Shown here in pieces: positions 23,629-32,755 of a stretch of 47,875 bases of DNA. Positions within the stretch are counted from its first letter, which is position 1. Each line of letters begins with the position of its first letter. The DNA lies in the NCBI GenBank assembly GCA_024223125.1, contig JAAEOP010000289.1, forward strand, positions 1-47,875. Reading direction: 5' to 3'. Both the position numbers and the translations under genes were made by a program. The stretch is from Chloroflexota bacterium (GTDB taxonomy: Bacteria; Chloroflexota; Anaerolineae; Promineifilales; Promineifilaceae). The notes below the pieces were generated by a model, which saw only the letters and a list, made by a program, of their open reading frames with translations, was not told the DNA's origin and made no database searches.

Positions 23629-23684
23629 GGTGACTCTGCGGCCGGTTTCTCATCAGCCGCCGGGCCACCCTCTATGCTTTTAAA
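23629..23684 (-). promoter_or_regulatory. candidate -1 ribosomal frameshift site (slippery heptamer plus stem-loop)
   Basis: On the minus strand the synthase frame ends GAT TTA AAA GCA TAG. T-TTA-AAA (23684-23678) fits X-XXY-YYZ exactly. After an eight-base spacer (GCATAGAG) a GC-rich hairpin can form: GGTG pairs with CACC, and GGC-CGG pairs with CCGGCC, within 23669-23629. Slipping back one base continues as AGC ATA GAG GGT GGC and stays open into the KR-DH frame. All three classical elements are present; activity is inferred. Confidence 0.6.
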
Positions 23685-26600
23685 TCCGGCCTCATCTCCT
23701 CCACAAAACCAATCACATGCCCCAGCGTCGGATAATCCCGTAGCTGCATTTCATCTTGTCTGGGAATATCAAACTCCTGCCGAATAGCCAGGAACGTTTC
23801 CGCCTGCTTCACCGTATCCACACCCAAATCCGCTTCCAGATCCAAATCCAGTTCCAGCATGTCCGTTGGGTAGCCGGTTTGCTCGGCAACGATTGCCAAC
23901 ACTTTGTCTATGACAGAATTGGAGATTGGAGATTGGAGATTGGAGATTGGTTCAGCCTCTGGTTCAGACTGAACACTGATTACTGACGACTGAACAGTGA
24001 CCGTCAAATCCGGCCGCATCTCGCGCACAAACCCAATCACTCTTTCCAGCGTGTTGTAATCGCGTAAACTCAAATTATCTCGCCGGGGAATGTCAAACTC
24101 CTGCCGGATAGCCACAAACGTTTCTGCCTGCTTCACTGTATCCACACCCAAATCCGCTTCCAAATCCAAATCCAGTTCCAGCATATCCGTTGGGTAGCCG
24201 GTTTGCTCGGCGACAATTGCCAGCACTTTTTCGGTAACGAGATCAGTGTTCAGTATTCCGTGTTCAGTTTTCAGTTTTTCTTCTGCAACAGGTATTGCCT
24301 CAGACTGAACACTGATTACTGACGACTGAACAGTGACCGCCAAATCCGGCCGCATCTCGCGCACAAACCCAATCACTCTTTCCAGCGTGTTGTAATCGCG
24401 TAAACTCAAATCATCTCGCCGGGGAATGTCAAACTCCTGTCGGATAGCCACAAACGTTTCTGCCTGCTTCACTGTATCCACACCCAAATCCGCTTCCAAA
24501 TCCAAATCCAGTTCCAGCATGTCCGTTGGGTAACCGGTTTGCTCAGCGACAATTGCCAGCACTTTGTCTATGACGGGATCGGAGATTGGAGATTGGAGAT
24601 TGGAGATTGGTTCAGCCTCCGGTTCAGACTGAACACTGACCACCGGTTCCGGCAGCGGCTCCACTTTAACCGGTTCTGATTCGGGTCGAATGGGTTGGTT
24701 GATGATCGGAACTGGTCGGGCGGCTGGCTGCGGCAGCGGGGGTGGCGTGTAAGCGGGTACATAGCCATTGCCTCCTACCTGGGTACGCATCGTTGGGCCT
24801 GTGCCATATTGCCAGGCGCTGGGCGACGGCCGTCGCCCCGGATTTCCCCTGGCCACAATTCGCAAATTTCGTTTTTCCACTTCCAATTCAGCATAATCGT
24901 AACCGCTGATCTCATCCAGCCACTTTTGGTACAACGGCTTGTTGTCCACCCGATCCAGACTGCCGGGAATACGTCGGGTAAAGTTGAACGCGATTTGGGA
25001 GCCAAATCCGGCTGCCAGATGCAAGGCAAATTGCACCGGATAACGACCGCCCCGGCTCAGGTTCAACTGGCCTAAATCAGGGTCAACTTCTTTATAATTG
25101 GGAACCGGAGGCACAATACCATGCTCCAAAATCTTCAGCGCAATCACATCTTCAACGCCCACACCCATCGCATGGCCAGTAAATCCTTTGGTGTTGGCAA
25201 TCACAATTTCTTTGGCTGCTTCGCCAAACGTTTGACGTAAAGCCACCACCTCCGCCGAAGCCGAACCACCGCGTGCTGGTGTGTACGTCTCATGCGACAT
25301 AAAAACCAGCTGCGGCGCGATGGCGTAGCGGTTTAGGCCAAAGCGACGTTCGGCTACCGTCACCAAATCATTCATCACCATGGAAATGTGGTCTACATCC
25401 AATCGGGAGCCGTGGAAGGCGCTGTTGCGAGTTTCACTGCTTAATAGTTCCACAATACCGCGCATACCGCGTTCGCGTACTACATCTTCACTTTCCATCA
25501 GGAGGGCGCAAGCCCCCATACCTAAAATGGTGCCGTGCCGTCGTTTATCAAACGGCAAAGCGGCTTCTTCCACCCGGTCATCGGTGGCTGTGGCGCCCAT
25601 GGACAGAAGCCCGGCCCCAATCCATTCCAGCAAATGGTCACCGGTCACATTATCGGCCGCAATAACAATGACACGACGACAACGGCCGTTGCGAATCCAA
25701 TCTTCGGCAATAGAAATGGCATGGGTTGTGCTGGCACAGGCCGCATTCACCTGCGTATTCGGACCGCGCGCACCGATATACTCGGCAAACTGGCTGTGCC
25801 CCATGGCCAAAATACGGAAGATAAAGCGCCGGTCAAAGGTATACGGTTCGCGGGCCAATGTTTCCCGCAGTTCATTACTACGCCGCGCAATTTCCAACAG
25901 CGTCTGGTTATCGTTGCAGGTACGCCGCAGCTGATCTAGCATCTCCAACTGATCTACGCGATTCTGGTAAACAGAATACCGTTCAAAGTCTTCCACAAAA
26001 CGGTCGCCGCCAGGGAAAGCGCTGGCAAAAATCACGCCCGTCTCATCTCGTAATGATTCCGGCAGCATCCATTTCTGCGGCAAATACGACCCATTGCTGG
26101 CGTGTTTGTAACCCATCACCAGAGGAATGCCCGCTTCGCGCAGCGCATCTAACCCAGCCGCCATCGCCAATTGAGTAGTGATGTCCAGGGCATCCACCAA
26201 CTTTTGCGGTACGCCATACTCTTCGGCCAGGTCAAAGCTGCCCGGCCGGCCAGCCAGCCGAATCACCTCATCCGGTTCATCAATCGTGGCAAAACTGCCA
26301 CTGCCATCGGCCGATTTAACCAGCCGGGTAATGCGTTTACTGACTATCTTCCTGCGGAACCGTTCGGGAATCAAATCTACAAACTGCTCGCCTTGCAAAA
26401 TACGCAGGGCGTTGTCGGGGTCCATCACCGGCTTCTCCGCGCCAGGTAAACCCAGCCCCGTGCCGCTGATTACCACTGAACCAAGCGGCGGGTTAGCCCG
26501 ATTATACGGTTGAGATTGGGTAATTGGGTGATAGGGTAATTGGACATTCGTCTGCTGAGGCACAGTCGGCGACTCAGGCATTATGCTTCCATTTGTTTTA

Positions 26601-29443
26601 GGAGCCATAGCTTCCTCTCTTGCTAAACTTCCTGGAGGTTCTGAACCTTCGGGAAGTTGATTTTTGAAATAACCGGCCGCATACAAGCCGCACAACGCCT
26701 GATTAAAGGCCGGCAGGGCGCCAGTTTTGGGGTGATTGGTCATGAGCGCAATCACATCATCTTTTTCTTTGAATACATCGTTGGCAAAGCCGCGCAAAGC
26801 CCGCTTTGGCCCAACTTCAACAAAAGTGTGGACGCCAGCGTCGTAGAGCGTTTCTAACCCCTTCACCCACTGTACAGGCGAAGACACTTGTTTTTGCAGC
26901 ATATCCTTGATGGCAGTGATACCTGTAGGATAAAAATCGCCCGTCACATTTGCTACCAACGGCAAATTGGGCGAACTAATACGCAGCCGATCCAACACTT
27001 GCCGCAACGGTTTGCCGGCCGGGGCAATAATGCTCGTGTGGAAGGCATGGCTAACCGGTAAAATCATGGCCCGGTACTCTTGCGCCTCAAACAGCTTAAC
27101 CGCCTGTTCCACTGCTTCACTATCGCCGCCAAAAACACATTGACTATGACTGTTGATGTTGGCCGGAACTACATAGCCATCCACTTCTTTGAGAGTAGCT
27201 TCCACTGCATCATAAGGGGCCAGAACGGCCGCCATCTTGCCATTGTCTTCCAGGTTCAGGCTAGCCATTTCACCGCCGCGAGCGGCCGTCGCTTCCAGAG
27301 CGTCGGCAAATGGCATCGCGCCAGCCGCAATGAGGGCTGCATACTCACCTAGAGAATGTCCCACCACAACATCTGGGTTAAAACCATATTTTTCCAGAAT
27401 TTTGAGGATAGCTATATCCAGAGTCAACATAGCCGGCTGTGTGATTTCCGTTTGCATCAAGTCAAAGGTGGCTTTGTTTACGGCCGCGTTATCATTCGGG
27501 TCTACAAAGATATAATCCGTTAATGGTTTGCCTAAAATCGGCGTCATCACTTCATCGGCATCGTCAAATACGGCCTGCACTTCTGGATACAATCCCGCCA
27601 ATTCCCGCCCCATATTCACATACTGGCTACCTTGGCCGGGAAACATGAAGGCAATTTTACCCTCTGGCTTACCAGAGCCGCGGAAAACACCCTGGGACTC
27701 CACTGCCTTCCATGCCTGCGTTGAATCAAAGCCCATCACCTTTTGTGCTTTTTGCAGACGGTCTAGCAGTTCGGCATGGTCGCCAAAATCAATAAAGAGC
27801 CGTTCATTGGCTTCAATGATGGTGTGTTTGGGCAGTTCTCGCGGTGGCGACCAGCCTGTTTCCACCCGGTTCAAATAGCGTTCCAGTTTTTCCTGCAACT
27901 CTTTAGGTGAATTCGCGCCGATGGCGCCAATCCCGCGAATAGGGATTGCGGATTGCGGATTGCGGATTGCGGATTGTTCACTAGATTCCGAAATCTTGGC
28001 GTTGGCAAAAACCTTTTTCGGCTTCGTCAATTCCCCTGGTCTGTGTTCTTCCAACACCAGATGGAAGTTGGTGCCGCCGAAGCCGTAGGCGCTGACGCCA
28101 GCACAGCGGGGGGTCCCGTTTTGCATGTCCCACGGCCGTGTTTCGTTCAGCAAATAAAATGGCGTCTGGCTAAAATCAATGTTAGGGTTGGGTGGATGTC
28201 CGTTCAATGTGGGCGGCAAAATTTTGTGATGCAGAGCCAGCGTAGCTTTCATCATGCCTGCCGCGCCCGCACCCGCTTTCAAGTGACCGATGTTGCTCTT
28301 AGCCGAACCCAAACCAATCGAATTTTTGCGCGCCCCGCCGAAGATTTTGCTCAGACTTTCTACTTCCACCACATCACCAACACGGGTACTCGTGCCGTGT
28401 GCTTCTACCATCGTTGCTGTGGCCGGATCAAGTCCAGCCGCTTCCCAGGCTCGCTGAACGGCTAACTGCTGTCCAATCGGATTGGGAGCGGTGATACCTT
28501 TACCCTTGCCATCGCTGGCCCCACCAACGCCGCGAATGACGGCGTAAATTTTGTCACCGCTGCGTTCGGCGTCTTCGAGTCTTTTTAATAGGAACAGACC
28601 AGCCCCTTCGCCCATCACAAAACCGTCGGCGCCTGCGCCAAACGGCCGTGTCCCCGTGGAACTCAAGGCTCCAATTTTGCAGAATTTCACAAAAGAACCG
28701 ATACCCATATTATGGTCTACGCCACCGGTTACAACCGCATCCACTTTGTGTTCTGTCAACAGTTCAATGGCCGCTTCTACGGCCGCAAAACTAGAGGCAC
28801 AGGCCGCATCGGTAATAAAGTTGGGGCCGCGCAAATTAAGCATATTGGCGATGCGCCCAGAAATAATATTGGGCAGCTCGCCGGGCATCGAATCTTCGGT
28901 GATGGGGGGGATTCGCTCGTCAATATGATCGTGCCAGCCAGTGAGAATCGCTTCGCGGGTGGGAGCGGGCAGGCCGGCAAATTCGGGCACGGCCGCCAGC
29001 GCCCGCACATAATTGGGGAAAACAATCCGTTCATTAGTGTGATAAGTCAGTTCACCACCCATGGCTGTGCCGATGATGGTGGCGGTGCGTTCGGTGTTTA
29101 ACGGTCGTTCTGGATACCCATAATCGGCTAACACATCGGCGGCAATCGTCACCGCCCACTGCTGCCCCGCATCCATTGAAGCGGCCACTTTGGGAGGCAT
29201 ACGGAAACGCCGCCAGTCAAACTCAAACCCTCGCACCCAGCCGCCGATTTTGCTGTAAGTCTTATCAGGAATCTTGGGGTCGGGGTCATAATAATCATCC
29301 AGTCGCCAACGCTCTGGCGGGGTTTCGGTAATACTGTATCGTTTGTTGAGGATGTTTTGCCAGTAAGCGGCCGCTGTTGGCGCATCCGGCAAAATCGCCC
29401 CCACCCCCACAATGGCAATGGCCCGGTCTGAGGTGTCGTTCAT
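23672..29443 (-). CDS. iterative polyketide/PUFA-like synthase, KS-AT-KS-ACP-ACP-ACP
   Basis: About 1923 residues; positions are given from an in-frame ATG at 29449, while ATG 29443 has the better spacing to GGAG. First ketosynthase about 10-470: Cys217 in DAACASS, His351 in EAHGTST, His389 in NIGHL. Acyltransferase about 598-900: GQGS at 605, GHSLG with Ser699, His804. Second ketosynthase about 990-1495: Cys1238 in NAACAST, His1386, His1426, so it looks catalytic rather than a chain-length factor. Then three near-identical carrier domains with [10 protein letters not shown]; Thr1659, Thr1771 and Thr1879 stand where Ser is expected. The linkers before and between the carriers, after the first KS and after the AT are encoded by heptamer repeats. 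It builds a lipid-like chain; the product is unknown. The stop is preceded by TTTAAAA. Confidence 0.92.
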   Translation of the reverse strand: MNDTSDRAIAIVGVGAILPDAPTAAAYWQNILNKRYSITETPPERWRLDDYYDPDPKIPDKTYSKIGGWVRGFEFDWRRFRMPPKVAASMDAGQQWAVTIAADVLADYGYPERPLNTERTATIIGTAMGGELTYHTNERIVFPNYVRALAAVPEFAGLPAPTREAILTGWHDHIDERIPPITEDSMPGELPNIISGRIANMLNLRGPNFITDAACASSFAAVEAAIELLTEHKVDAVVTGGVDHNMGIGSFVKFCKIGALSSTGTRPFGAGADGFVMGEGAGLFLLKRLEDAERSGDKIYAVIRGVGGASDGKGKGITAPNPIGQQLAVQRAWEAAGLDPATATMVEAHGTSTRVGDVVEVESLSKIFGGARKNSIGLGSAKSNIGHLKAGAGAAGMMKATLALHHKILPPTLNGHPPNPNIDFSQTPFYLLNETRPWDMQNGTPRCAGVSAYGFGGTNFHLVLEEHRPGELTKPKKVFANAKISESSEQSAIRNPQSAIPIRGIGAIGANSPKELQEKLERYLNRVETGWSPPRELPKHTIIEANERLFIDFGDHAELLDRLQKAQKVMGFDSTQAWKAVESQGVFRGSGKPEGKIAFMFPGQGSQYVNMGRELAGLYPEVQAVFDDADEVMTPILGKPLTDYIFVDPNDNAAVNKATFDLMQTEITQPAMLTLDIAILKILEKYGFNPDVVVGHSLGEYAALIAAGAMPFADALEATAARGGEMASLNLEDNGKMAAVLAPYDAVEATLKEVDGYVVPANINSHSQCVFGGDSEAVEQAVKLFEAQEYRAMILPVSHAFHTSIIAPAGKPLRQVLDRLRISSPNLPLVANVTGDFYPTGITAIKDMLQKQVSSPVQWVKGLETLYDAGVHTFVEVGPKRALRGFANDVFKEKDDVIALMTNHPKTGALPAFNQALCGLYAAGYFKNQLPEGSEPPGSLAREEAMAPKTNGSIMPESPTVPQQTNVQLPYHPITQSQPYNRANPPLGSVVISGTGLGLPGAEKPVMDPDNALRILQGEQFVDLIPERFRRKIVSKRITRLVKSADGSGSFATIDEPDEVIRLAGRPGSFDLAEEYGVPQKLVDALDITTQLAMAAGLDALREAGIPLVMGYKHASNGSYLPQKWMLPESLRDETGVIFASAFPGGDRFVEDFERYSVYQNRVDQLEMLDQLRRTCNDNQTLLEIARRSNELRETLAREPYTFDRRFIFRILAMGHSQFAEYIGARGPNTQVNAACASTTHAISIAEDWIRNGRCRRVIVIAADNVTGDHLLEWIGAGLLSMGATATDDRVEEAALPFDKRRHGTILGMGACALLMESEDVVRERGMRGIVELLSSETRNSAFHGSRLDVDHISMVMNDLVTVAERRFGLNRYAIAPQLVFMSHETYTPARGGSASAEVVALRQTFGEAAKEIVIANTKGFTGHAMGVGVEDVIALKILEHGIVPPVPNYKEVDPDLGQLNLSRGGRYPVQFALHLAAGFGSQIAFNFTRRIPGSLDRVDNKPLYQKWLDEISGYDYAELEVEKRNLRIVARGNPGRRPSPSAWQYGTGPTMRTQVGGNGYVPAYTPPPLPQPAARPVPIINQPIRPESEPVKVEPLPEPVVSVQSEPEAEPISNLQSPISDPVIDKVLAIVAEQTGYPTDMLELDLDLEADLGVDTVKQAETFVAIRQEFDIPRRDDLSLRDYNTLERVIGFVREMRPDLAVTVQSSVISVQSEAIPVAEEKLKTEHGILNTDLVTEKVLAIVAEQTGYPTDMLELDLDLEADLGVDTVKQAETFVAIRQEFDIPRRDNLSLRDYNTLERVIGFVREMRPDLTVTVQSSVISVQSEPEAEPISNLQSPISNSVIDKVLAIVAEQTGYPTDMLELDLDLEADLGVDTVKQAETFLAIRQEFDIPRQDEMQLRDYPTLGHVIGFVEEMRPDLKA
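23920..24003. repeat. heptamer array in the linker before carrier domain 3
   Basis: Plus strand: four GAGATTG units, then TTCAGAC, TGAACAC, TGATTAC, TGACGAC and TGAACAG. It is translated on the minus strand into a Val-Gln-Ser and Asn-Leu-Gln-Ser-Pro rich linker. Confidence 0.75.
24242..24340. repeat. heptamer array in the linker between carrier domains 1 and 2
   Basis: Units ATCAGTG, TTCAGTA, TTCCGTG, TTCAGTT and TTCAGTT, then TGAACAC, TGATTAC, TGACGAC and TGAACAG. Translated in frame on the minus strand (for example [11 protein letters not shown] and [10 protein letters not shown]). Confidence 0.75.
24581..24640. repeat. heptamer array in the linker before carrier domain 1
   Basis: Four GAGATTG units followed by TTCAGAC and TGAACAC; nearly the same as the array at 23920. 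Translated on the minus strand into [21 protein letters not shown]. Confidence 0.75.
26511..26544. repeat. heptamer-like run in the AT-KS linker
   Basis: GAGATTG, GGTAATT, GGGTGAT and AGGGTAATT on the plus strand, read on the minus strand as part of [14 protein letters not shown]. It lies in the low-complexity linker between the acyltransferase and the second ketosynthase. Confidence 0.55.
27942..27976. repeat. heptamer array in the KS-AT linker
   Basis: GGGATTG followed by four CGGATTG units in exact 7-base register, read on the minus strand as [16 protein letters not shown]. It lies just after the first ketosynthase domain. Confidence 0.8.
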
Positions 29444-29470
29444 TTTCATTCACTCCGTTTTTTCGGTAAT

Positions 29471-29537
29471 TAGTTTGCAGTGTTCAGTTTGACGAACAAT
29501 CACTGCAAACTGAACACTATTCACTGCACACTAAACA
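29471..29537. repeat. heptamer array between dehydrogenase and synthase genes
   Basis: Units TTTGCAG and TTCAGTT on the left, complementary CACTGCAAACTGAACAC and CACTGCACAC on the right. It fills the gap and forms the last codons (VFSVQ) and stop of the dehydrogenase gene. Confidence 0.7.
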
Positions 29538-31179
29538 CTTTATTCAACCGTTCTGCTGCAAAATTCATATCCGCTACCAGTCCCGCCTGGGCTGCATAAA
29601 TACCGGGCAAATCAAGGGACTGGGCCAGATTGGGATCGGTCTGGCCGGCGCCAATCGTCCAATGCAAACCATCGGTGGCTACTTTCAGGGCTGCTTCACG
29701 ACCGTGTATACGAGAAAGCGCCTGCCGAGTTGGTATGTCCAGGTTAATTGCTTCCGTTGGTTTATCTACCACACGTTCGGCAAAGATGGCGGCCGTTTCT
29801 GCATAAGCCACCAATTCACCCAGACGGAACAACAGATGTTGGTTGCGCGTCAGGCGATCCAAACGGCAGCGTTCCAAAATGACAGCTAAGGCCCGCATGG
29901 ACATAGCTGCATAATTGGCTCCATTTTCCGGCTGTTCCCGATGAATCAAAGCCAGCCGGTTGGCCCATTCCTTGTAATAATCGCCGCGTGATTTCAGATG
30001 CTCCTGCCAACGGCCGCGGGCAATCGTCCATTCCATAATTTCAGAAGTGCCTTCATAAATAGTGGTGATGCGTACATCTCGTTTGATCTTCTCCACCATG
30101 TATTCTTTAGTGTAACCGTAGCCGCCAAGAGCTTGAATAGCGTCTTCGGCCGCTTTGTTGCCCGCTTCCGTCGCCAGGTATTTAGCCACCGCCCCTTCTG
30201 TTTGCAACCCTTCTTCGCCGCTGTCCAACCGTTCGGCCACCCATTCGATATAGGTACGAGCTGCTTCCAATCGGACGGCATTGGGAACGATCAGTTTGTG
30301 GGTGTAGCCCTGTTTCTGGCTTAAAGGCGCGCCTGCCTGCACCCGCTCTTGTGAATAATGGATGGCTCGTCTTAAAGCCTCCCAACCGGCCCCCAACCCA
30401 AACGCGCCCACCATAAGTCGGGTATAACCAAAAACGGCCTGGGCTTGAGCCAACCCTTTCCCTTCTTCCAAACCAATAAGCCGATCGGCCGCTACGTAAA
30501 CATTATCCAGGTAGAGAGCGGCCGTGTTGCTGGCGCGAATGCCGTGTTTATCTTCCGGCTTTCCGTGGCTAAATCCTTCATTGTCACGGTCTACCACAAA
30601 CCAACTGGGACCACCGGGGGCTAAGGCCAGAATTGAATACAAATCAGCCACACCGCCGTTGCTGATCCATTGTTTACGGCCGTTAATCCGATACCCTACC
30701 ACTTCCCCATTTTCTTCCACCGGATCCGCTTTGGTTGTCATGGCGGCCAGATCACTGCCGGCCTGCGGTTCGGTTGCGCCATAAGCCATCAGCAGCGCTT
30801 CTTCGGCGATACGGTCGAACCAATATGCCTTTTGTTCTTCGGTGGCTCCCACGCTGATGGGGTCAGAACCGAGGAAGGTTGCCAGGACACCAGTGGCAAT
30901 GCCCAAATCTGTGGCGGCCATCAATTCACTGACGCGATAAATGTCATACGCACCGCCGCCTAAGCCATCATACTCTTCAGGAATGAAAATAAGGTGCAGG
31001 CCGATGGACATCGGGTCGTATAGTTCTTGTAAAACTTGATGGGGAAATTCATCGTTGTGGTCGAGATCAAGCAGGTATTCAGGGGTCAATTTGCGGTCTG
31101 CATATTTTTTTAGGGTATCGAGAATCATATCTCGCGTTTCTTTATCCAGACCAGCTGGGGGCGCTTCTATTGCCAACAT
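29521..31179 (-). CDS. acyl-CoA dehydrogenase family protein
   Basis: A 552-residue flavoprotein dehydrogenase. It has the N-terminal helical domain, a beta domain with [13 protein letters not shown] (133-145) and a KQWISNGG segment, and the C-terminal helical domain with YEGTSEIM (375-382) bearing the catalytic Glu376. About 150 residues after this motif form an extra helical extension, so it is longer than the usual 380. It oxidises acyl thioesters to enoyl thioesters with FAD. GAGGAG lies six bases before ATG 31179. It is transcribed just before the synthase and may desaturate its product or starter; that link is inference. The last five residues come from a heptamer array. Confidence 0.92.
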   Translation of the reverse strand: MLAIEAPPAGLDKETRDMILDTLKKYADRKLTPEYLLDLDHNDEFPHQVLQELYDPMSIGLHLIFIPEEYDGLGGGAYDIYRVSELMAATDLGIATGVLATFLGSDPISVGATEEQKAYWFDRIAEEALLMAYGATEPQAGSDLAAMTTKADPVEENGEVVGYRINGRKQWISNGGVADLYSILALAPGGPSWFVVDRDNEGFSHGKPEDKHGIRASNTAALYLDNVYVAADRLIGLEEGKGLAQAQAVFGYTRLMVGAFGLGAGWEALRRAIHYSQERVQAGAPLSQKQGYTHKLIVPNAVRLEAARTYIEWVAERLDSGEEGLQTEGAVAKYLATEAGNKAAEDAIQALGGYGYTKEYMVEKIKRDVRITTIYEGTSEIMEWTIARGRWQEHLKSRGDYYKEWANRLALIHREQPENGANYAAMSMRALAVILERCRLDRLTRNQHLLFRLGELVAYAETAAIFAERVVDKPTEAINLDIPTRQALSRIHGREAALKVATDGLHWTIGAGQTDPNLAQSLDLPGIYAAQAGLVADMNFAAERLNKVFSVQ

Positions 31180-31536
31180 CGTTGTCTCCTCTTCACAGTT
31201 AGCACTCAGCAACAATCAGCAAGCACCGTTGCATTTCCTTGCTGTCTAGTGTTGAATGCTTACTATTTTGAAATTAATAGTGTGGTTGCAGTTGTTAATT
31301 GTGGCTTATTTCACAATGACTATCGCTTATTGTAGGCAAAAGGGTTGGAGGGATTAGAGTGACATGTGTCACTTGATATGGAGGCAAAAAGCATAATGCA
31401 GTGTGTCAAAAAATTTTTGATAGGCTGATTGGTTTTTCCAGAGGGCAAGACGATATCCCAGGAGTCCTTGTGAAGGATAACACGGCCGTGGAAGCCCACT
31501 CTGAAACAAATGATTCCTAAAATGACCGACCAGACG
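31180..31536. promoter_or_regulatory. intergenic region with operator-like palindrome
   Basis: A gap of about 320 bases between the dehydrogenase and acetyltransferase genes, both on the minus strand. AGTGACA-TG-TGTCACT at 31358-31373 is a perfect 7-bp inverted repeat of the size bound by dimeric regulators, about 180 bases upstream of the dehydrogenase start. CCTAAAA and TTTTAGG (about 31517-31550) bracket the end of the acetyltransferase gene. A weak repeat of AGCA/TCAGCA units is at 31200-31225. No promoter is convincing and no gene is supported. Confidence 0.4.
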
Positions 31537-32598
31537 TTACTCTTTTAGGCGAGCCATGAAGTAGCTGTCGGCCATACGGCCGTCGCCAAACACATGTAGT
31601 TTGTGCATCCCTTCAATTTCAAAGCCGAACTTCTCATACAGGCGTACCCCGGCAGGATTATCACAGTTCACATCCAATTCCACACGGGTTAATTGTAACC
31701 AATTATCGGCCAGGTTCAAAAGCGCATCCAGCAGTTGCGAGCCAATGCCCTGCCCCCAATAATCGGGATGGATCATCATGCCCAGACCGGCGGAATGACG
31801 GGCACGCGGATTTTGCGACTGGTGCAGTGTAGCCATGCCCACCACTTTGTTCTCGACTTCGGCCACATAACGGTAAAGACCGGGCACGGTAGCTTTTAAG
31901 CGGCTGTCGGTCAGACCGATTTCCTGGCTGGGCATTTGCATGGTGGTGCGGGCAACAGTTGGTTGACGAAATATGTACCACAAATCATCTAAATCATCTG
32001 GGTAGCGCGGGGGGCGGATGTTGGCCTGGGTGGGCGGTTGCTTGGTTAACGGCCGTGTTGGGGCAGGTACGGCCGTTTGGTCTGCATACCATTCTGTCTG
32101 ACGCAGGCGTGCCATCACCAGAGCATCAAAGTAACGGCCGTCGCCAAAAACCATCTGCCGTTTGGTTCCTTCCGTTTCAAAGCCAAATTTTTCATACAGG
32201 TGAACGGCCGCCGGGTTGTGGGTATAGACTTGCAATTCCACCCGCTGTAAATTCAACCAGTTATCGGCCAGGTCTAATATGGCGGCCATCAAGGCGCTGC
32301 CGACACCCTGCCCCCAATAATCAGGATGCACCGAAATGCCCAGACCGCCACAATGGGTGCGGCGAGGTCTTTGTATTTGGCGGATATTGGCGGAACCGAT
32401 GACACGGCCGTTCAACTCTGCCACCAGCCGGTGCCGCTCCGGTTTTTCTTCGCGAATCCACTCTTGAGTAACGGCAAGCTCCATGCTGGGCAGCCGCATC
32501 AACATAATAGCTACACGGGGGTCTATTATAATGGCATATTGATCGGCCGCATCGTTGGGGTGAATCGGCCGTATAATTAACTCCTCTGACAAGCTCAT
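31537..32598 (-). CDS. tandem GNAT acetyltransferase
   Basis: A protein of about 353 residues made of two consecutive GNAT domains. Each has the acetyl-CoA loop (YWGQGVGSALM in the first, YWGQGIGSQLL in the second) and the closing LYEKFGFE strand. The halves are clearly alike and arose by duplication. Such enzymes move an acetyl group from acetyl-CoA to an amine; the substrate is unknown, and each half also resembles ribosomal-protein/antibiotic-type GNATs. The start is uncertain: ATG 32598 (MSLSEELIIR) begins the first domain, ATG 32637 would add 13 residues, and neither has a good ribosome site. An overlapping protein-like frame begins at 32704. Confidence 0.88.
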   Translation of the reverse strand: MSLSEELIIRPIHPNDAADQYAIIIDPRVAIMLMRLPSMELAVTQEWIREEKPERHRLVAELNGRVIGSANIRQIQRPRRTHCGGLGISVHPDYWGQGVGSALMAAILDLADNWLNLQRVELQVYTHNPAAVHLYEKFGFETEGTKRQMVFGDGRYFDALVMARLRQTEWYADQTAVPAPTRPLTKQPPTQANIRPPRYPDDLDDLWYIFRQPTVARTTMQMPSQEIGLTDSRLKATVPGLYRYVAEVENKVVGMATLHQSQNPRARHSAGLGMMIHPDYWGQGIGSQLLDALLNLADNWLQLTRVELDVNCDNPAGVRLYEKFGFEIEGMHKLHVFGDGRMADSYFMARLKE

Positions 32599-32755
32599 AT
32601 CCAATTTGATCAATTTTCTTTTTGAGTCGCTCCGCATACTCTGCGGCCAATTCTCTTATTTTGTCTTCAATTGTAACTGAGGATATGTGCTTCCTTTGAA
32701 CCATAAAATGGCCTGATTGAATTGTATCATATCATCATTTTCCAATTCATCTCAG

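Noticed and set aside
25380..26513. Several long plus-strand frames opposite the synthase
   Set aside because: They are shadows of the G+C-rich minus-strand coding sequence; Ser/Arg-rich, no domains, no ribosome sites.
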